From CAVVEQ01 sp963802095 (GTDB taxonomy: Bacteria; Chloroflexota; Anaerolineae; Anaerolineales; Anaerolineaceae), in contig CAWDHI010000001.1 of NCBI GenBank assembly GCA_963802095.1, forward strand, positions 682,001-746,000: a stretch of DNA of 64,000 nt. The letters run 5' to 3'. Below are positions 1 through 9,088 of this stretch, one piece after another. Made by a program: the position numbers and the translations under genes. Each line of letters opens with the position of its first letter. Position 1 is the stretch's first letter. Below the pieces are notes generated by a model. That model was not told where the DNA came from, ran no database searches, and saw nothing but the letters and a program-made list of their open reading frames with translations.

Positions 1-641
1 ATATTTCGAGGGAAAAAAGCACCATTCGCATCCTCGAGAGTTTTCTAGAAAAAGTCGGTGTCCCGGATTATTTATTCAATTCCGCTGGGATCGTTTTCCC
101 TGGTCAAGTTGAAAACATTCCTATGGCTGAGTTCCATACCCAGATGGCAACCAACTTCTTCGGCACTGTCCTCATCACGAAAACGTTCCTGCCTGCCATG
201 CTGGCACGGGGGACCGGGCACATCATCAATATTTCCTCCTTTGCAGGTTTCTACGCATCATATGGATATTCAGCATATTCCTCCACTAAGTATGCCATCC
301 GTGGTTTTTCGGATGTGATCCGTGCGGAGCTGAAACCCAGAGGCATCAAAGTTTCGATTGTGTTTCCTGCCGATGTTGATACTCCCCAACTCGCTTACGA
401 ACGGTCTGTTCAGACGGAGATTATGAAGGAGATAAATGCTTCCGCAGGAACGCTGCCCTCAGAAAAAGTCGCTGATTACATTCTTAAAGGCGTCGACAAA
501 GGTCGTTACGTCATCACCCCTGGTTTCGAGCCCACTCTGGCGTATATCCTTTCGGTTACAGTTGGTTGGGTTCTTTATCCTTTGATGGACTCATTAATCA
601 AATCAGCAGAGAAAAAAGTCCACAAGAATTCTTCATTGTAG
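1..641 (+). CDS. SDR-family reductase, 3-ketodihydrosphingosine reductase-like (5' end outside window)
   Basis: The frame is open from the left edge, so the gene is 5'-truncated by the window; 213 codons are visible. Short-chain dehydrogenase features are the NSAG motif of the central strand, a catalytic Ser in ISSFAG and the YxxxK active site (YSSTKYAI). The stretch after it (VFPADVDTPQL) resembles 3-ketodihydrosphingosine reductase (KDSR) rather than fatty-acid FabG, and a hydrophobic C-terminal segment (AYILSVTVGWVLYPLM) would suit membrane association, as in KDSR. The likely reaction is NADPH-dependent reduction of a 3-keto lipid intermediate, but the substrate is inferred from family resemblance only. 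The Rossmann glycine motif lies outside the window. A weak hairpin follows at 675-707, so it probably ends its transcription unit. Confidence 0.75.
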   Translation, partial: ISREKSTIRILESFLEKVGVPDYLFNSAGIVFPGQVENIPMAEFHTQMATNFFGTVLITKTFLPAMLARGTGHIINISSFAGFYASYGYSAYSSTKYAIRGFSDVIRAELKPRGIKVSIVFPADVDTPQLAYERSVQTEIMKEINASAGTLPSEKVADYILKGVDKGRYVITPGFEPTLAYILSVTVGWVLYPLMDSLIKSAEKKVHKNSSL

Positions 642-674
642 AGATTTTTCTATCCACTCGTAGAAATATCCTAA

Positions 675-707
675 AAAAACCGTTATGTTATACTTCTATC
701 GGTTTTT
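675..707 (+). terminator. Possible terminator after the SDR gene
   Basis: An 8-bp inverted repeat (AAAAACCG / CGGTTTTT) with a 17-nt loop ends in a T run. It lies 34 nt after the SDR stop and 31 nt before rocD. The long loop makes it weak. Confidence 0.4.
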
Positions 708-737
708 CAACCAAATAATTTTTATAAGAGGGAGAAT

Positions 738-1940
738 ATGGAATCAAAGGATTATATTGCCCTAGAAGATCGTTACGGAGCGCATAATTACCACCCGTTG
801 GATGTCGTAATCCAAAAGGGGGATGGGATTTGGGTTGAGGACGTCGATGGAAACCGTTACATGGATTGCCTCAGCGCTTATTCAGCTCTGAACCAGGGGC
901 ATGTTCATCCCCGTATTCTCAATGCGCTGGTGAATCAGGCTGCCAAACTGACCCTAACCTCCCGTGCGTTTCGAAATGACCAACTCCCCCTCCTTTTCAA
1001 GGAACTTGCTGATTGGACCGGTTATGGTATGTCCTTATTGATGAATTCAGGTGCGGAAGCTGTGGAGACTGCTATCAAGCTTGCCCGGAAATGGGCATAT
1101 ATAAAGAAAAGCGTTCCACGCTACGAAGCGGAAATCATCGTTGCGTCCGGAAATTTCCATGGCCGGACAGTAAGCATCGTTTCCTTTTCTACGGAACCAT
1201 TATATAGGGATGATTTTGGTCCCTTCACGCCCGGCTTTAAGGTAGTCCCCTTTGGTGACGCTTCCGCGATAGAAAAAGCGATCACTCCCGCCACTGCTGC
1301 GGTCATGGTGGAACCCATCCAGGGTGAAGGTGGAGTTCTCATTCCCCCCCAGGGCTACCTGCGGGAAATCCGACAAATATGCACCAATAATAAGGTATTG
1401 TTCATCGCAGATGAGATCCAAACCGGCCTTGGCAGGACCGGGAAGCTCTTTGCCAGCCAGCATGAAGATGTCCGCCCGGACATGATCATCATAGGAAAAG
1501 CTCTTGGGGGTGGTTTTTACCCCGTTTCAGCTGTATTGGCAGATGAACCTATCATGGGTCTGTTCACGCCAGGAGAACATGGGTCTACATTCGGAGGCAA
1601 TCCCCTGGCTGCTGCAGTTGCCCGTGAGGCCATCAAGGTCATCCGAGAGGAGAACCTTGTGGAGAAGAGTGCGGCTATGGGTGAATATTTTATGGAACAA
1701 TTAATGAAAATCCCCAGCGTGCATGTAAAGGAAATTCGTGGGAGAGGTTTATTAATCGGCGTGGAATTGAAGACTGAAGCTGGTGGTGCTCGCAGATTCT
1801 GCGAGGTTTTGAAGAACAAAGGTATTCTTGCCAAGGAAACCCACGAAAAGGTGATTCGATTCGCCCCTCCACTGATCATTACCAAGCAGGATATTGACTG
1901 GGCTATACCGCGCATTCGCGAAACCCTGCAGATACCTTAA
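738..1940 (+). CDS. rocD: Ornithine--oxo-acid aminotransferase (class III)
   Basis: Pyridoxal-phosphate aminotransferase converting L-ornithine and a 2-oxoacid to glutamate semialdehyde and an amino acid. At 400 aa it matches ornithine aminotransferase length. Visible class III features: the phosphate-binding segment MNSGAEAVE (about 102-110), SGNFHGRT, the PLP-ring Asp in FIADEIQTGLGRTG (about 222-235) and Schiff-base Lys254 in IIGKALGGG. The N-terminal YGAHNYHPLDVV is the typical start of eukaryote/Bacillus-type ornithine aminotransferases. The ATG at 738 follows GAGGGAG at good spacing. Transcribed toward pyk, which starts 54 nt later. It fits arginine/ornithine catabolism in a window with three other class III aminotransferases. 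Confidence 0.88.
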   Translation: MESKDYIALEDRYGAHNYHPLDVVIQKGDGIWVEDVDGNRYMDCLSAYSALNQGHVHPRILNALVNQAAKLTLTSRAFRNDQLPLLFKELADWTGYGMSLLMNSGAEAVETAIKLARKWAYIKKSVPRYEAEIIVASGNFHGRTVSIVSFSTEPLYRDDFGPFTPGFKVVPFGDASAIEKAITPATAAVMVEPIQGEGGVLIPPQGYLREIRQICTNNKVLFIADEIQTGLGRTGKLFASQHEDVRPDMIIIGKALGGGFYPVSAVLADEPIMGLFTPGEHGSTFGGNPLAAAVAREAIKVIREENLVEKSAAMGEYFMEQLMKIPSVHVKEIRGRGLLIGVELKTEAGGARRFCEVLKNKGILAKETHEKVIRFAPPLIITKQDIDWAIPRIRETLQIP

Positions 1941-1994
1941 GTATCACGAATTCCACTCAGGTCCATTAACACATCCTCGAATTCTGGAGAATCC

Positions 1995-3440
1995 ATGGCG
2001 AGAAAAGCGAAGATCGTCGCAACGATAGGACCAGCCAGCCGAAACGAGGAGATTCTAAAACGTCTCTTTGATGCAGGGATGGATGTCGCCCGGTTAAATT
2101 TTTCTCATGGAACTCATGAAGATCATGCATTATCCATTTCTTTGATCCGTAAGCTATCCACGGAATTAGGGAAGCCGGTTGCCATCTTGCAGGATCTTCA
2201 GGGACCAAAATTAAGGGTCGGAACTCTTCCCGAAAACGGCATCGAATTGGTAGCAGGAGAAACCGTTTTCCTCTCCTCCCGAGTTTCTGGCATGAACCCC
2301 GGGTTCGAAGGAACGATAATCCCCATGGAAGTCCCGGATTTCGAAAAAAGCATGACCCGTGGCGCTCGCGTTTTAATCGATGACGGTAAACTTGAGCTTC
2401 AAGTAATTAAGGTAACCGACGATTCTGTGGAAGGCAGGGTCGTGATCGGGGGAAAATTAACTTCACGGAAAGGGGTCAACCTTCCTGGAGCAGATCTTGG
2501 TTTTGCTTCTTTCACTCCTAAGGACCAGGCTGACCTAGAATTCGGCCTCAAGCAGAAAGTTGATTACATTGCTCTATCCTTCGTCCGGGCAGCTCGCGAT
2601 ATTATTTTTTTACAGGAATCGATCAATAAAATCGAATCAAGCATGTCGGAAACACCCATCATTGCTAAGCTTGAACGACCGGAAGCTATTCAAAATCTAC
2701 ACGAGATCCTTCATGTTACCGATGGGGTGATGGTTGCACGGGGCGACCTGGGAGTGGAAACCTCCCCTTCCGATGTTCCCATCATGCAAAAGACGATCAT
2801 TAAAGAAGCCAATCGTCATGCCAAATTGGTGATCACAGCAACCCAGATGCTGGATTCCATGGTCAGTAATCCTCGCCCCACACGCGCGGAAGCCTCCGAT
2901 GTGGCCAATGCCATCTTTGATGGTTCCGATGCCGTAATGCTTTCTGCCGAATCAGCCAGCGGGCAGTACCCGGTCGAAAGTGTGGCGATGATGGATCAGA
3001 TCATCCAAACTGCTGAGGAACATTTCGGAGAATGGGGTTTCGGTGAGGATGTTCCCATCGACCCAACCCACAATAGCGCCATTGCGATCACCCGCGCAGT
3101 TCATGAAATCTCAAAAGACCTGGAGATCGCCGGAATTGCTGTTTTCACTCTAAGCGGTCAGACTGCCATCCTGATGGCAAAAACCAGACCGAGAGTCCCA
3201 ATCCTGGCATTTACGCCAAATGAGAGAACATACCAACGCCTGAATTTATGTTGGGGAACAAGCCCAGAGATGGTTCCATTTGCCAATTCAGTGGAGGAGA
3301 TGCTCCAGCATCTGGACGCAAGAATTCTGGAAAAAAATCTTTTCCAGCCCGGTCAGCAAATAGCCGTTATTTCAGGTTTGCCCGTTCATGCGATGAAGGT
3401 TGCAAATTTTACCCTGCTCCATCGTGTTGGACAGGGTTGA
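1995..3440 (+). CDS. pyk: Pyruvate kinase
   Basis: Glycolytic enzyme converting phosphoenolpyruvate and ADP to pyruvate and ATP. The 481-aa protein begins with the family opening KAKIVATIGPAS, has DVARLNFSHG, the active-site segment IIAKLERPEA and the metal/substrate loop GVMVARGDLGVE, then the C-terminal domain after ITATQMLDSM and NAIFDGSDAVMLSAES. All core domains (A, B, C) are present and the length is that of a plain bacterial enzyme without the extra phosphohistidine domain. The ATG at 1995 follows GGAGAATCC. It is convergent with korB, with only 13 nt between the two stops. Confidence 0.97.
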   Translation: MARKAKIVATIGPASRNEEILKRLFDAGMDVARLNFSHGTHEDHALSISLIRKLSTELGKPVAILQDLQGPKLRVGTLPENGIELVAGETVFLSSRVSGMNPGFEGTIIPMEVPDFEKSMTRGARVLIDDGKLELQVIKVTDDSVEGRVVIGGKLTSRKGVNLPGADLGFASFTPKDQADLEFGLKQKVDYIALSFVRAARDIIFLQESINKIESSMSETPIIAKLERPEAIQNLHEILHVTDGVMVARGDLGVETSPSDVPIMQKTIIKEANRHAKLVITATQMLDSMVSNPRPTRAEASDVANAIFDGSDAVMLSAESASGQYPVESVAMMDQIIQTAEEHFGEWGFGEDVPIDPTHNSAIAITRAVHEISKDLEIAGIAVFTLSGQTAILMAKTRPRVPILAFTPNERTYQRLNLCWGTSPEMVPFANSVEEMLQHLDARILEKNLFQPGQQIAVISGLPVHAMKVANFTLLHRVGQG

Positions 3441-3453
3441 ATCCCGTTTGATC

Positions 3454-4503
3454 TCAAAAAAGACTCGAATTCAATCGTTCCAACTCTGCCTGGGAAGGGC
3501 GAATCATATCAGCGGTTAACCGATTTAATGCTGTTCCAGATAAATTGTAAATATCATATATGGTGGGTTGATCCGGATCAACGTAGATCAAACCGGTTAC
3601 CAGCCAGTTATTCGAATGAGCTTCTTCAAGCATGTGCATGGCCTGCCAGCGGTCGCAAGGATCATATTTGCTTTCCAGTTTTTTAAGAACTATCTTCGAT
3701 CCATCAAAAAGTTCCACTTCCTGGGTAGTGCCTTCCTCAAAGTCCCCGATAATGATCTCATCTCGTTTTGGAATATAAGAAATATCATGAAGTGGTTGTT
3801 CCATCTCTTTTCCTGTGACGTAGGAGTGGACGGAACCACCCTGGTTGTGGAAGGTGACGCAGGGACTGATGATATCCAGCACAGCGATTCCGCGATGGCT
3901 GAGCGCAGCTTTGATCAATTCCTTTACCTGTTTTGGATCCCCTGCAAATGAGCGGGCGACGAAACTGGCGTTGGCCACCAGGGCTTCCATGCAGATATCT
4001 ATCGGTAAATAAGGATTGGTACCCTGCCGCTTCAAGAAAAGGTCTTTTTCAGCGGTAGCGGAAAATTGTCCTTTGGTGAGACCGTAAACGCCGTTGTTTT
4101 CGATGATGTAGGTCATTGGCAGGTTTCGCCGAACCATGTGCTTGAATTGACCCATGCCTATGCTTGCAGAATCACCATCCCCAGAGACACCGATAACTCG
4201 CAGGCTGGTATCCCCAAAGGCTGCACCAAGTGCAAGTGAAGGCATCCGGCCATGCAAACCATTAAACCCAAAAGACCGGCTGAGGAAATAAAACGGACTT
4301 TTACTTGAACACCCGATTCCGGAAAACTTGATCACCTTTTCGGGGATGAGGTTCGTTTCATAGCAGGCGGCTACGATCTGCGCAGCAACGGAGTTATGAC
4401 CACAACCCTGGCATAGGGTGCTTGGAGCACCTTTGTAATCCGCCCGCACCATCCCGACCTCATTCGCTGCCTGGTTGCTGGGTATTACAGGTGAGTCGCT
4501 CAT
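3454..4503 (-). CDS. korB: 2-oxoacid:ferredoxin oxidoreductase, beta subunit
   Basis: Thiamine-diphosphate-binding subunit of a 2-oxoacid:ferredoxin oxidoreductase, which decarboxylates a 2-oxoacid to acyl-CoA and reduces ferredoxin. The 349-aa protein carries the cluster cysteines in TLCQGCGHN near the N-terminus, a further Cys in SGIGCSSKSP and another in ISPCVTFHN, matching the single [4Fe-4S] cluster of the beta subunit. The ThDP motif is GDGDSASIGMG with IIENNGVYGLTKGQ. It overlaps korA by 4 nt, so translation is coupled. The fused partner and motif spacing suggest a 2-oxoglutarate/2-oxoacid (Kor type) enzyme; pyruvate or branched-chain oxoacids cannot be excluded. Confidence 0.9.
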   Translation of the reverse strand: MSDSPVIPSNQAANEVGMVRADYKGAPSTLCQGCGHNSVAAQIVAACYETNLIPEKVIKFSGIGCSSKSPFYFLSRSFGFNGLHGRMPSLALGAAFGDTSLRVIGVSGDGDSASIGMGQFKHMVRRNLPMTYIIENNGVYGLTKGQFSATAEKDLFLKRQGTNPYLPIDICMEALVANASFVARSFAGDPKQVKELIKAALSHRGIAVLDIISPCVTFHNQGGSVHSYVTGKEMEQPLHDISYIPKRDEIIIGDFEEGTTQEVELFDGSKIVLKKLESKYDPCDRWQAMHMLEEAHSNNWLVTGLIYVDPDQPTIYDIYNLSGTALNRLTADMIRPSQAELERLNSSLF

Positions 4504-6353
4504 TTCGTGGTCTCCTTATGAGAGAGGATCGCGTTCGTAATCCATTTTGCAGTCAGTGGCAATCCATCTGAGTGGGTGGTTTTGATCAGTTTTTCTACTT
4601 GCACAGGAAATTCCAGAGTGAGTAACTGCTGTAATTGCCCATCCCGGTTCATCTCAACAACGTAGATTCGTTCGTGTTCTTCCAAGAATTTTAGAACTTC
4701 GCTTGAAAAAGGAATTGAGCGCACGCGGAGATAATCAACAGGAGTGCCCGCTGAATCCAGCATATCGAGCGCTTCCTCCACAGCGGGGTTCGCAGACCCG
4801 CTGGCTATGATCCCGATTCTTGCGCCGTGATTGGGAGTGAGAACCGGCATTGGAAGGGCATCTCTGGAATAATCTATCTTTCGTTTTATTCTGTTTAACC
4901 CTTTTTCCCATTCCTGGGCATCTTCTGAATATTGTGCAAACTCGTCGTGTCCGGTTCCTCTGGCGAAATAGGCACTTTTAATATGCAGGTTACCGGGGAT
5001 CGTGCGGTACGGTATCCCATCTCCATCTACATCTTGATACCTCCCCCACTTACTCCCGTGCTTTTCCATGAATTTCTCCAGATCTTCCTCCCAAAGCACT
5101 TTTCCGCGATCGATTGGAAGTTCCGGGTATTTGAATTTTCCGGTCATCCACTGGTTCATCCCAAGGTCCAGGTCGCTCAGGACGATGACCGGGGTTTGAT
5201 ATCGCTCGGCGATATCAAAGGCTTTCCACCCAAATTCGAAACATTCTTCCATGGAACCAGGGATCAGGATGATGTATTGGGTATCACCATGACCAAGAAA
5301 ATAGGAAAACGTCAGGTCGCCTTGAGCGGTGCGAGTTGGAAGACCTGTGCTTGGCCCAACACGCTGTACATCCCAGACCACGACGGGAACCTCCGCGTAA
5401 TAAGCCAAACCCATGTATTCAGCCATAAGGCTCAAGCCAGGGCCAGAAGTGGATGTTATCGAACGTAATCCCGCCCATCCAGCTCCGATCGTCATGCCAA
5501 TTGCAGCCAGTTCATCCTCCGCCTGGACGACAACATACGTCGCCTTGCCGGTCTCAGGTTCTTTACGGTATTGTGGCAAATATTCATTAAGCGATTCCGC
5601 AAGCGTGCTTGCAGGAGTGATTGGGTACCAGGCTGAAAACTGCACACCGCCAAAAATCGAACCAAGTGCTGCTGCAGTATTCCCATCCGTCATAATGCAA
5701 TCTTGGGTTAAATCCATTGATTCGAGGCAGTAATGGTCTTTTTTTTCAAGGTTCGCAGCTGCCCATTCGAAGGCTTTTTCGATAATTTCCATGTTTGATG
5801 AAATCGCTTTTTCCTTCCCTTTAAAATGATATTCGATCGCCAAACGGATTTTATCCATTTGGATGCCCATTATCCTCGCGAGGATGCCAACATATATCAT
5901 GTTTGAAATGTAATCTCGCAATCCTGCAGGCGCTTCCATTTCTTTTGCCATGGATTTAATCGGCATCGGATACGTGGAAACCTCTTCCGGGATCTGCGGG
6001 AGATTAATATCATCCGAATAGAATAGGACTCCCTTGGGATTTAGGAACCGGATATCTTCTTGAATGGATACCTGGTTCATCGCAACAACGATATCATCCT
6101 GCTCCATCCGACCGGTATAACCATCCTTACTCACGCGTATCGTATACCAGGTAGGCAAACCCTGAATATTCGATGGGAAGATATTTTTTCCGGAAACCGG
6201 AATTCCCATCTTGAAAATTGCGCGCAGGATGGTCGTATTGGCTGTGGCGCTGCCTGAACCGTTCACAGTGGAAAAAGTGATGCTGAAGTCATTGACAATA
6301 TCAAAGGATTTATTAACGCTGCTGTCCATGCTTTTATACTGCGATGATCCCAT
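4500..6353 (-). CDS. korA: 2-oxoacid:ferredoxin oxidoreductase, fused gamma-alpha subunit
   Basis: Partner of KorB in CoA-dependent oxidative decarboxylation of 2-oxoacids. The N-terminal ~190 residues are the gamma domain (STVNGSGSATAN at the start, then GYTGRMEQDDIVVAMN), followed by the alpha pyrimidine-binding domain (YPITPASTLAESLNEYLP, TSTSGPGLSLMAEYMGLA) and a C-terminal domain II. A start at 6353 (MGSSQYKSM) is preferred because AGAGGAG sits 6 nt upstream; a longer frame to 6377 overlaps the GntR stop by 4 nt but has no better ribosome site. It follows the GntR gene by 20 nt, so the regulator and enzyme probably share one transcript. The fused gamma-alpha form is common in anaerobes. 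Confidence 0.9.
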   Translation of the reverse strand: MGSSQYKSMDSSVNKSFDIVNDFSITFSTVNGSGSATANTTILRAIFKMGIPVSGKNIFPSNIQGLPTWYTIRVSKDGYTGRMEQDDIVVAMNQVSIQEDIRFLNPKGVLFYSDDINLPQIPEEVSTYPMPIKSMAKEMEAPAGLRDYISNMIYVGILARIMGIQMDKIRLAIEYHFKGKEKAISSNMEIIEKAFEWAAANLEKKDHYCLESMDLTQDCIMTDGNTAAALGSIFGGVQFSAWYPITPASTLAESLNEYLPQYRKEPETGKATYVVVQAEDELAAIGMTIGAGWAGLRSITSTSGPGLSLMAEYMGLAYYAEVPVVVWDVQRVGPSTGLPTRTAQGDLTFSYFLGHGDTQYIILIPGSMEECFEFGWKAFDIAERYQTPVIVLSDLDLGMNQWMTGKFKYPELPIDRGKVLWEEDLEKFMEKHGSKWGRYQDVDGDGIPYRTIPGNLHIKSAYFARGTGHDEFAQYSEDAQEWEKGLNRIKRKIDYSRDALPMPVLTPNHGARIGIIASGSANPAVEEALDMLDSAGTPVDYLRVRSIPFSSEVLKFLEEHERIYVVEMNRDGQLQQLLTLEFPVQVEKLIKTTHSDGLPLTAKWITNAILSHKETTK

Positions 6354-6373
6354 GTGCGCTCCTCTCAAACAGA

Positions 6374-7072
6374 TCATTCAAATTTTCCCAACCTTGCAGC
6401 TGGGGGCCGGTGAGAGATCAGGTCCATATGATCCATCAAAGCCTGATAACCATTTTGAAAATCTCCCGAACAGACCGCTTCCACCATCTGCTCATGGTAA
6501 TCCCAGACATTATTCATGTACTCCAGGTCTGCGTACAAACTGAGTCCTTCAGCTTCGTACATTTCCCAATAGGCTTCCAAAATTCCTGCGACGAAGGGAT
6601 TATTCAACCTGCGATAAATACAAAGGTGCAGTTCCTTATGCTCCAGTTGCGGTATTTGGATTGTATTCCCCTTCAGTTTTTTCTTCGCGTCCACCACGAG
6701 GGTGCGAAGGTGATCGTGGTCATCAGATGTCAATAGTGCTACAGCCTGGAACCAGTACGATGATTCAATGTGGTTTCGAAGATCGGTGAACTCGTGAAAG
6801 TGGTTATCATCATCCCTCAACGCGTAAGCCAGGTTATTAAGTAAACCGGGAAGGAATGAATAGTCTAATTTCCGGAGTCCGGTTTTCGGCTTGATCTCGA
6901 CCAATCCCATCATTCGCGCCACTTCCAATTGCTCCCGCAAGCTGGCAATGCTGACGCCCAATTTTTTGCTGATCTCAATAAGCGGTGGAAGGTGGTCGTT
7001 TTCCTGTTCGCTGCTCTCAGCCAGGTATTCTAAAAACGGAGATAATTTAAAGGGGTTGAGGTTTTTAGGCAT
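6374..7072 (-). CDS. GntR-family (FCD/FadR-type) transcriptional regulator
   Basis: DNA-binding repressor/activator of 232 aa. Residues about 25-70 form the winged helix (LIEISKKLGVSIASLREQLE with a following wing GLVEIKPKTGLRKL). Residues 90-225 are the all-helical FCD ligand domain, with spaced His residues (EHKELHLCIY, DYHEQMVEAV, MDHMD) and the A-x-x-x-GD signature (AVCSGDFQNGYQALM). It leads the korA-korB operon, so it probably senses a 2-oxoacid or related acid and controls that enzyme. A canonical sigma-70 promoter overlapping a perfect palindrome lies just upstream (7101-7137), fitting autoregulation. The effector is unknown. Confidence 0.85.
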   Translation of the reverse strand: MPKNLNPFKLSPFLEYLAESSEQENDHLPPLIEISKKLGVSIASLREQLEVARMMGLVEIKPKTGLRKLDYSFLPGLLNNLAYALRDDDNHFHEFTDLRNHIESSYWFQAVALLTSDDHDHLRTLVVDAKKKLKGNTIQIPQLEHKELHLCIYRRLNNPFVAGILEAYWEMYEAEGLSLYADLEYMNNVWDYHEQMVEAVCSGDFQNGYQALMDHMDLISHRPPAARLGKFE

Positions 7073-7100
7073 ATTTCATATTATTAATCAGTTTATTCGG

Positions 7101-7137
7101 ATGATAATATCATAACAAGCCGCTATTGGTTTGTCAA
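7101..7137 (-). promoter_or_regulatory. Promoter with overlapping operator for the GntR-korAB operon
   Basis: On the minus strand, TTGACA (7137-7132) and TATGAT (7114-7109) are 17 nt apart, a near-consensus sigma-70 promoter. The -10 overlaps the palindrome ATGATAATATCAT (7101-7113, 6-bp arms around a central base), of the size and position expected for GntR autorepression. Predicted leader is about 30 nt. Confidence 0.7.
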
Positions 7138-7173
7138 TTATGAGTTTTATTTGACCTGTGAGGAAAAATAATT

Positions 7174-8352
7174 TCAGACTTGATTGAGCAGTTTTATCGC
7201 GCTGGCTGAGATAAGGGCTGCTGCTTTGGAGAGAACGGCTTCGTCAAAATTAAATTTGGGGTGGTGATGGCCAAAATTCAATCCCTTTTCCGCGTTTGCG
7301 GAACCTATATAAATATAGCAACCAGGTATTTTTTCCTGGATAAGGGCCATATCCTCAGAACCCATGGACTGGTAATTTTGGTCGACAGAATGGTTGGGCA
7401 GGGTTGTTTTTGCTGTATCAAAAACCAATTGTGTCACAAACGGATCATTTACGAGGGGTGGATCGGACATGATCCAATTAATCTTTGCTTCGCATTGCAT
7501 TGAACCGGCGATGGCATATGAAATATCTTGAATCCTCCTCACCAAAAGATCATGAACATCCTTCTGGAATGAACGGATGGTGCCTTTGAGTTCTACAGAA
7601 CCCGGGATGACGTTATATGTTTCACCCCCTCGGACCTGTGTAATACTCACCACGCCGCAATCTCTTGGGGAAACATTCCGGCTTATCACGCTCTGCAATG
7701 CATTAATTATCATCGCAGAGGTAACGATGGGATCTGAGGTTTTCTCTGGGATGGCGCCGTGCCCTCCCCTGCCTTCGATCCTGATCCCGAAGAAATCCGC
7801 GCCTGCCATCACCGCTCCAGGAGTAATTCCCAGCCATCCCAAAGGTTTTTCATTCCAAATGTGGATTCCGAGCGCGTAATCAGGTTTTGGAGCATTCAGG
7901 ATTCCCTCAGCAATCATTCGCTCCGCTCCTCCAGCACCTTCTTCAGCTGGTTGAAAAACAAGTTTGATTGTCCCTGGCAGCTCAGATCTCCTACCAGTCA
8001 GTAACTTTGCCACACCAAGCCCGATGGCCATGTGACCATCGTGCCCGCATGCATGCATTTTTCCGGGGGACAGAGATTGATATGCAATCCCCGTTTCCTC
8101 CTGCAGAGCAAGCGCATCCATATCGAAACGCAAGAGTACTGTTTTACCTGGTCTCTCCCCTTTGATTATCCCAACCACTCCGGTTTGGGCGATTCCTGTT
8201 TCCATATGGATTTCCAGCTTCTTGAGCTCTTGCTGAACGATCTCCGAAGAGCGGACTTCCTCGAATCCCAGCTCCGGGTGCATATGGAAGTCACGGCGCA
8301 ACGAGGTCATGTAATCCTGTTGATCAATAGCTTCTTCCAGTAAGCTCATCAT
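7174..8352 (-). CDS. M20-family amidohydrolase (N-acyl amino acid / hippurate hydrolase-like)
   Basis: Metal-dependent hydrolase releasing amino acids from N-acyl or similar amide conjugates. The 392-aa protein has HPELGFEE, the metal-binding MHACGHDGHMAIGLG, the catalytic Glu in QPAEEGAGGAE and the C-terminal GSEDMALIQEKIPG, in M20D order. Two tandem start codons (8352, 8349) follow the stop of the PIG-L gene by 1-4 nt, so it is translationally coupled to it. Cytosolic: no signal peptide is visible. With a deacetylase-family neighbour it may work on acylated amino acids or small conjugates, but the substrate is not evident. Confidence 0.87.
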   Translation of the reverse strand: MMSLLEEAIDQQDYMTSLRRDFHMHPELGFEEVRSSEIVQQELKKLEIHMETGIAQTGVVGIIKGERPGKTVLLRFDMDALALQEETGIAYQSLSPGKMHACGHDGHMAIGLGVAKLLTGRRSELPGTIKLVFQPAEEGAGGAERMIAEGILNAPKPDYALGIHIWNEKPLGWLGITPGAVMAGADFFGIRIEGRGGHGAIPEKTSDPIVTSAMIINALQSVISRNVSPRDCGVVSITQVRGGETYNVIPGSVELKGTIRSFQKDVHDLLVRRIQDISYAIAGSMQCEAKINWIMSDPPLVNDPFVTQLVFDTAKTTLPNHSVDQNYQSMGSEDMALIQEKIPGCYIYIGSANAEKGLNFGHHHPKFNFDEAVLSKAAALISASAIKLLNQV

Positions 8353-8353
8353 T

Positions 8354-9082
8354 TCAGCCTAAAAAAACCCTTCGGAATTTTTCCTCATAACGTGGGTTCT
8401 CCGGGGTGCTGTCTTCAGTCTTGCGTTCGTGCATTCGCCTGTCAAATTCCTCCGGCGCACCGATCTGGCTTTGATGTTCATGTAACGCGAGCATTTTTTT
8501 GTTCCATTGGGGAGTGACGTCAATCACCGTGTTGGCTTCTACCGGAAGGGCAACCCATACCTCTTCGCTGCTGTGGGGTTGTAAACCCTCACCGCTTATC
8601 AATTCCGGAAAATAAAGGGGGTTTCCTGCTGCAGGGTAGATTGCCTCCAGGACGATTCTCCCAGCTGCCAGGTGATCGGGGTGATTCAGCCTGTTCCCTC
8701 GAAAAAAGAGGTTGCCTGGATCGCAGGTGACAACAACCTCAGGCTTTACGGATCTGATCTCCCGCACTGCAGCCTTCCTGATTTCGAGGTTAGCCTCAAG
8801 GTAACCATCCGGATAATTCAGAAAATGGACCTCCCCCACTCCAAGCACATCTGCAGCCAATCTTTGCTCAGCCACTCTATGGTTGGAGATTGATACCGGA
8901 TCCATCAAGTCCTCGTTGCCACCTTTATCACCCCTCGTAAAAAGGCAATAAGTAACCTGGTGGCCATTTTCGATCCAGCGAGCCAAAGTTGCCCCACAGA
9001 AGAATTCGGGGTCATCCGGATGAGCCAGCATCACCAGGATTCTCTTTGTTTTTTCCCAACCCTCCGGCAGAATCGGTTTCAA
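8354..9082 (-). CDS. PIG-L/LmbE-family deacetylase
   Basis: Zinc-dependent deacetylase family (GlcNAc-PI de-N-acetylase, MshB, BshB). The 242-aa protein has the metal motif AHPDDPEFFCGAT near residue 19 and the second HPDH (NHPDHLAAG) around residue 137, both intact. RGDKGGNED follows the first motif as in BshB-like members. It sits between the ricT-like gene (6-nt gap) and the M20 hydrolase (1-nt gap), implying one operon. It could deacetylate a thiol precursor or an amino-sugar conjugate; no bacillithiol or mycothiol gene is nearby, so this is open. Confidence 0.85.
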   Translation of the reverse strand: MKPILPEGWEKTKRILVMLAHPDDPEFFCGATLARWIENGHQVTYCLFTRGDKGGNEDLMDPVSISNHRVAEQRLAADVLGVGEVHFLNYPDGYLEANLEIRKAAVREIRSVKPEVVVTCDPGNLFFRGNRLNHPDHLAAGRIVLEAIYPAAGNPLYFPELISGEGLQPHSSEEVWVALPVEANTVIDVTPQWNKKMLALHEHQSQIGAPEEFDRRMHERKTEDSTPENPRYEEKFRRVFLG

Positions 9083-9088
9083 ATTATG

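Noticed and set aside
4932..5468. 178-codon plus-strand frame inside korA
   Set aside because: Antisense to a well-conserved gene; no family features of its own.
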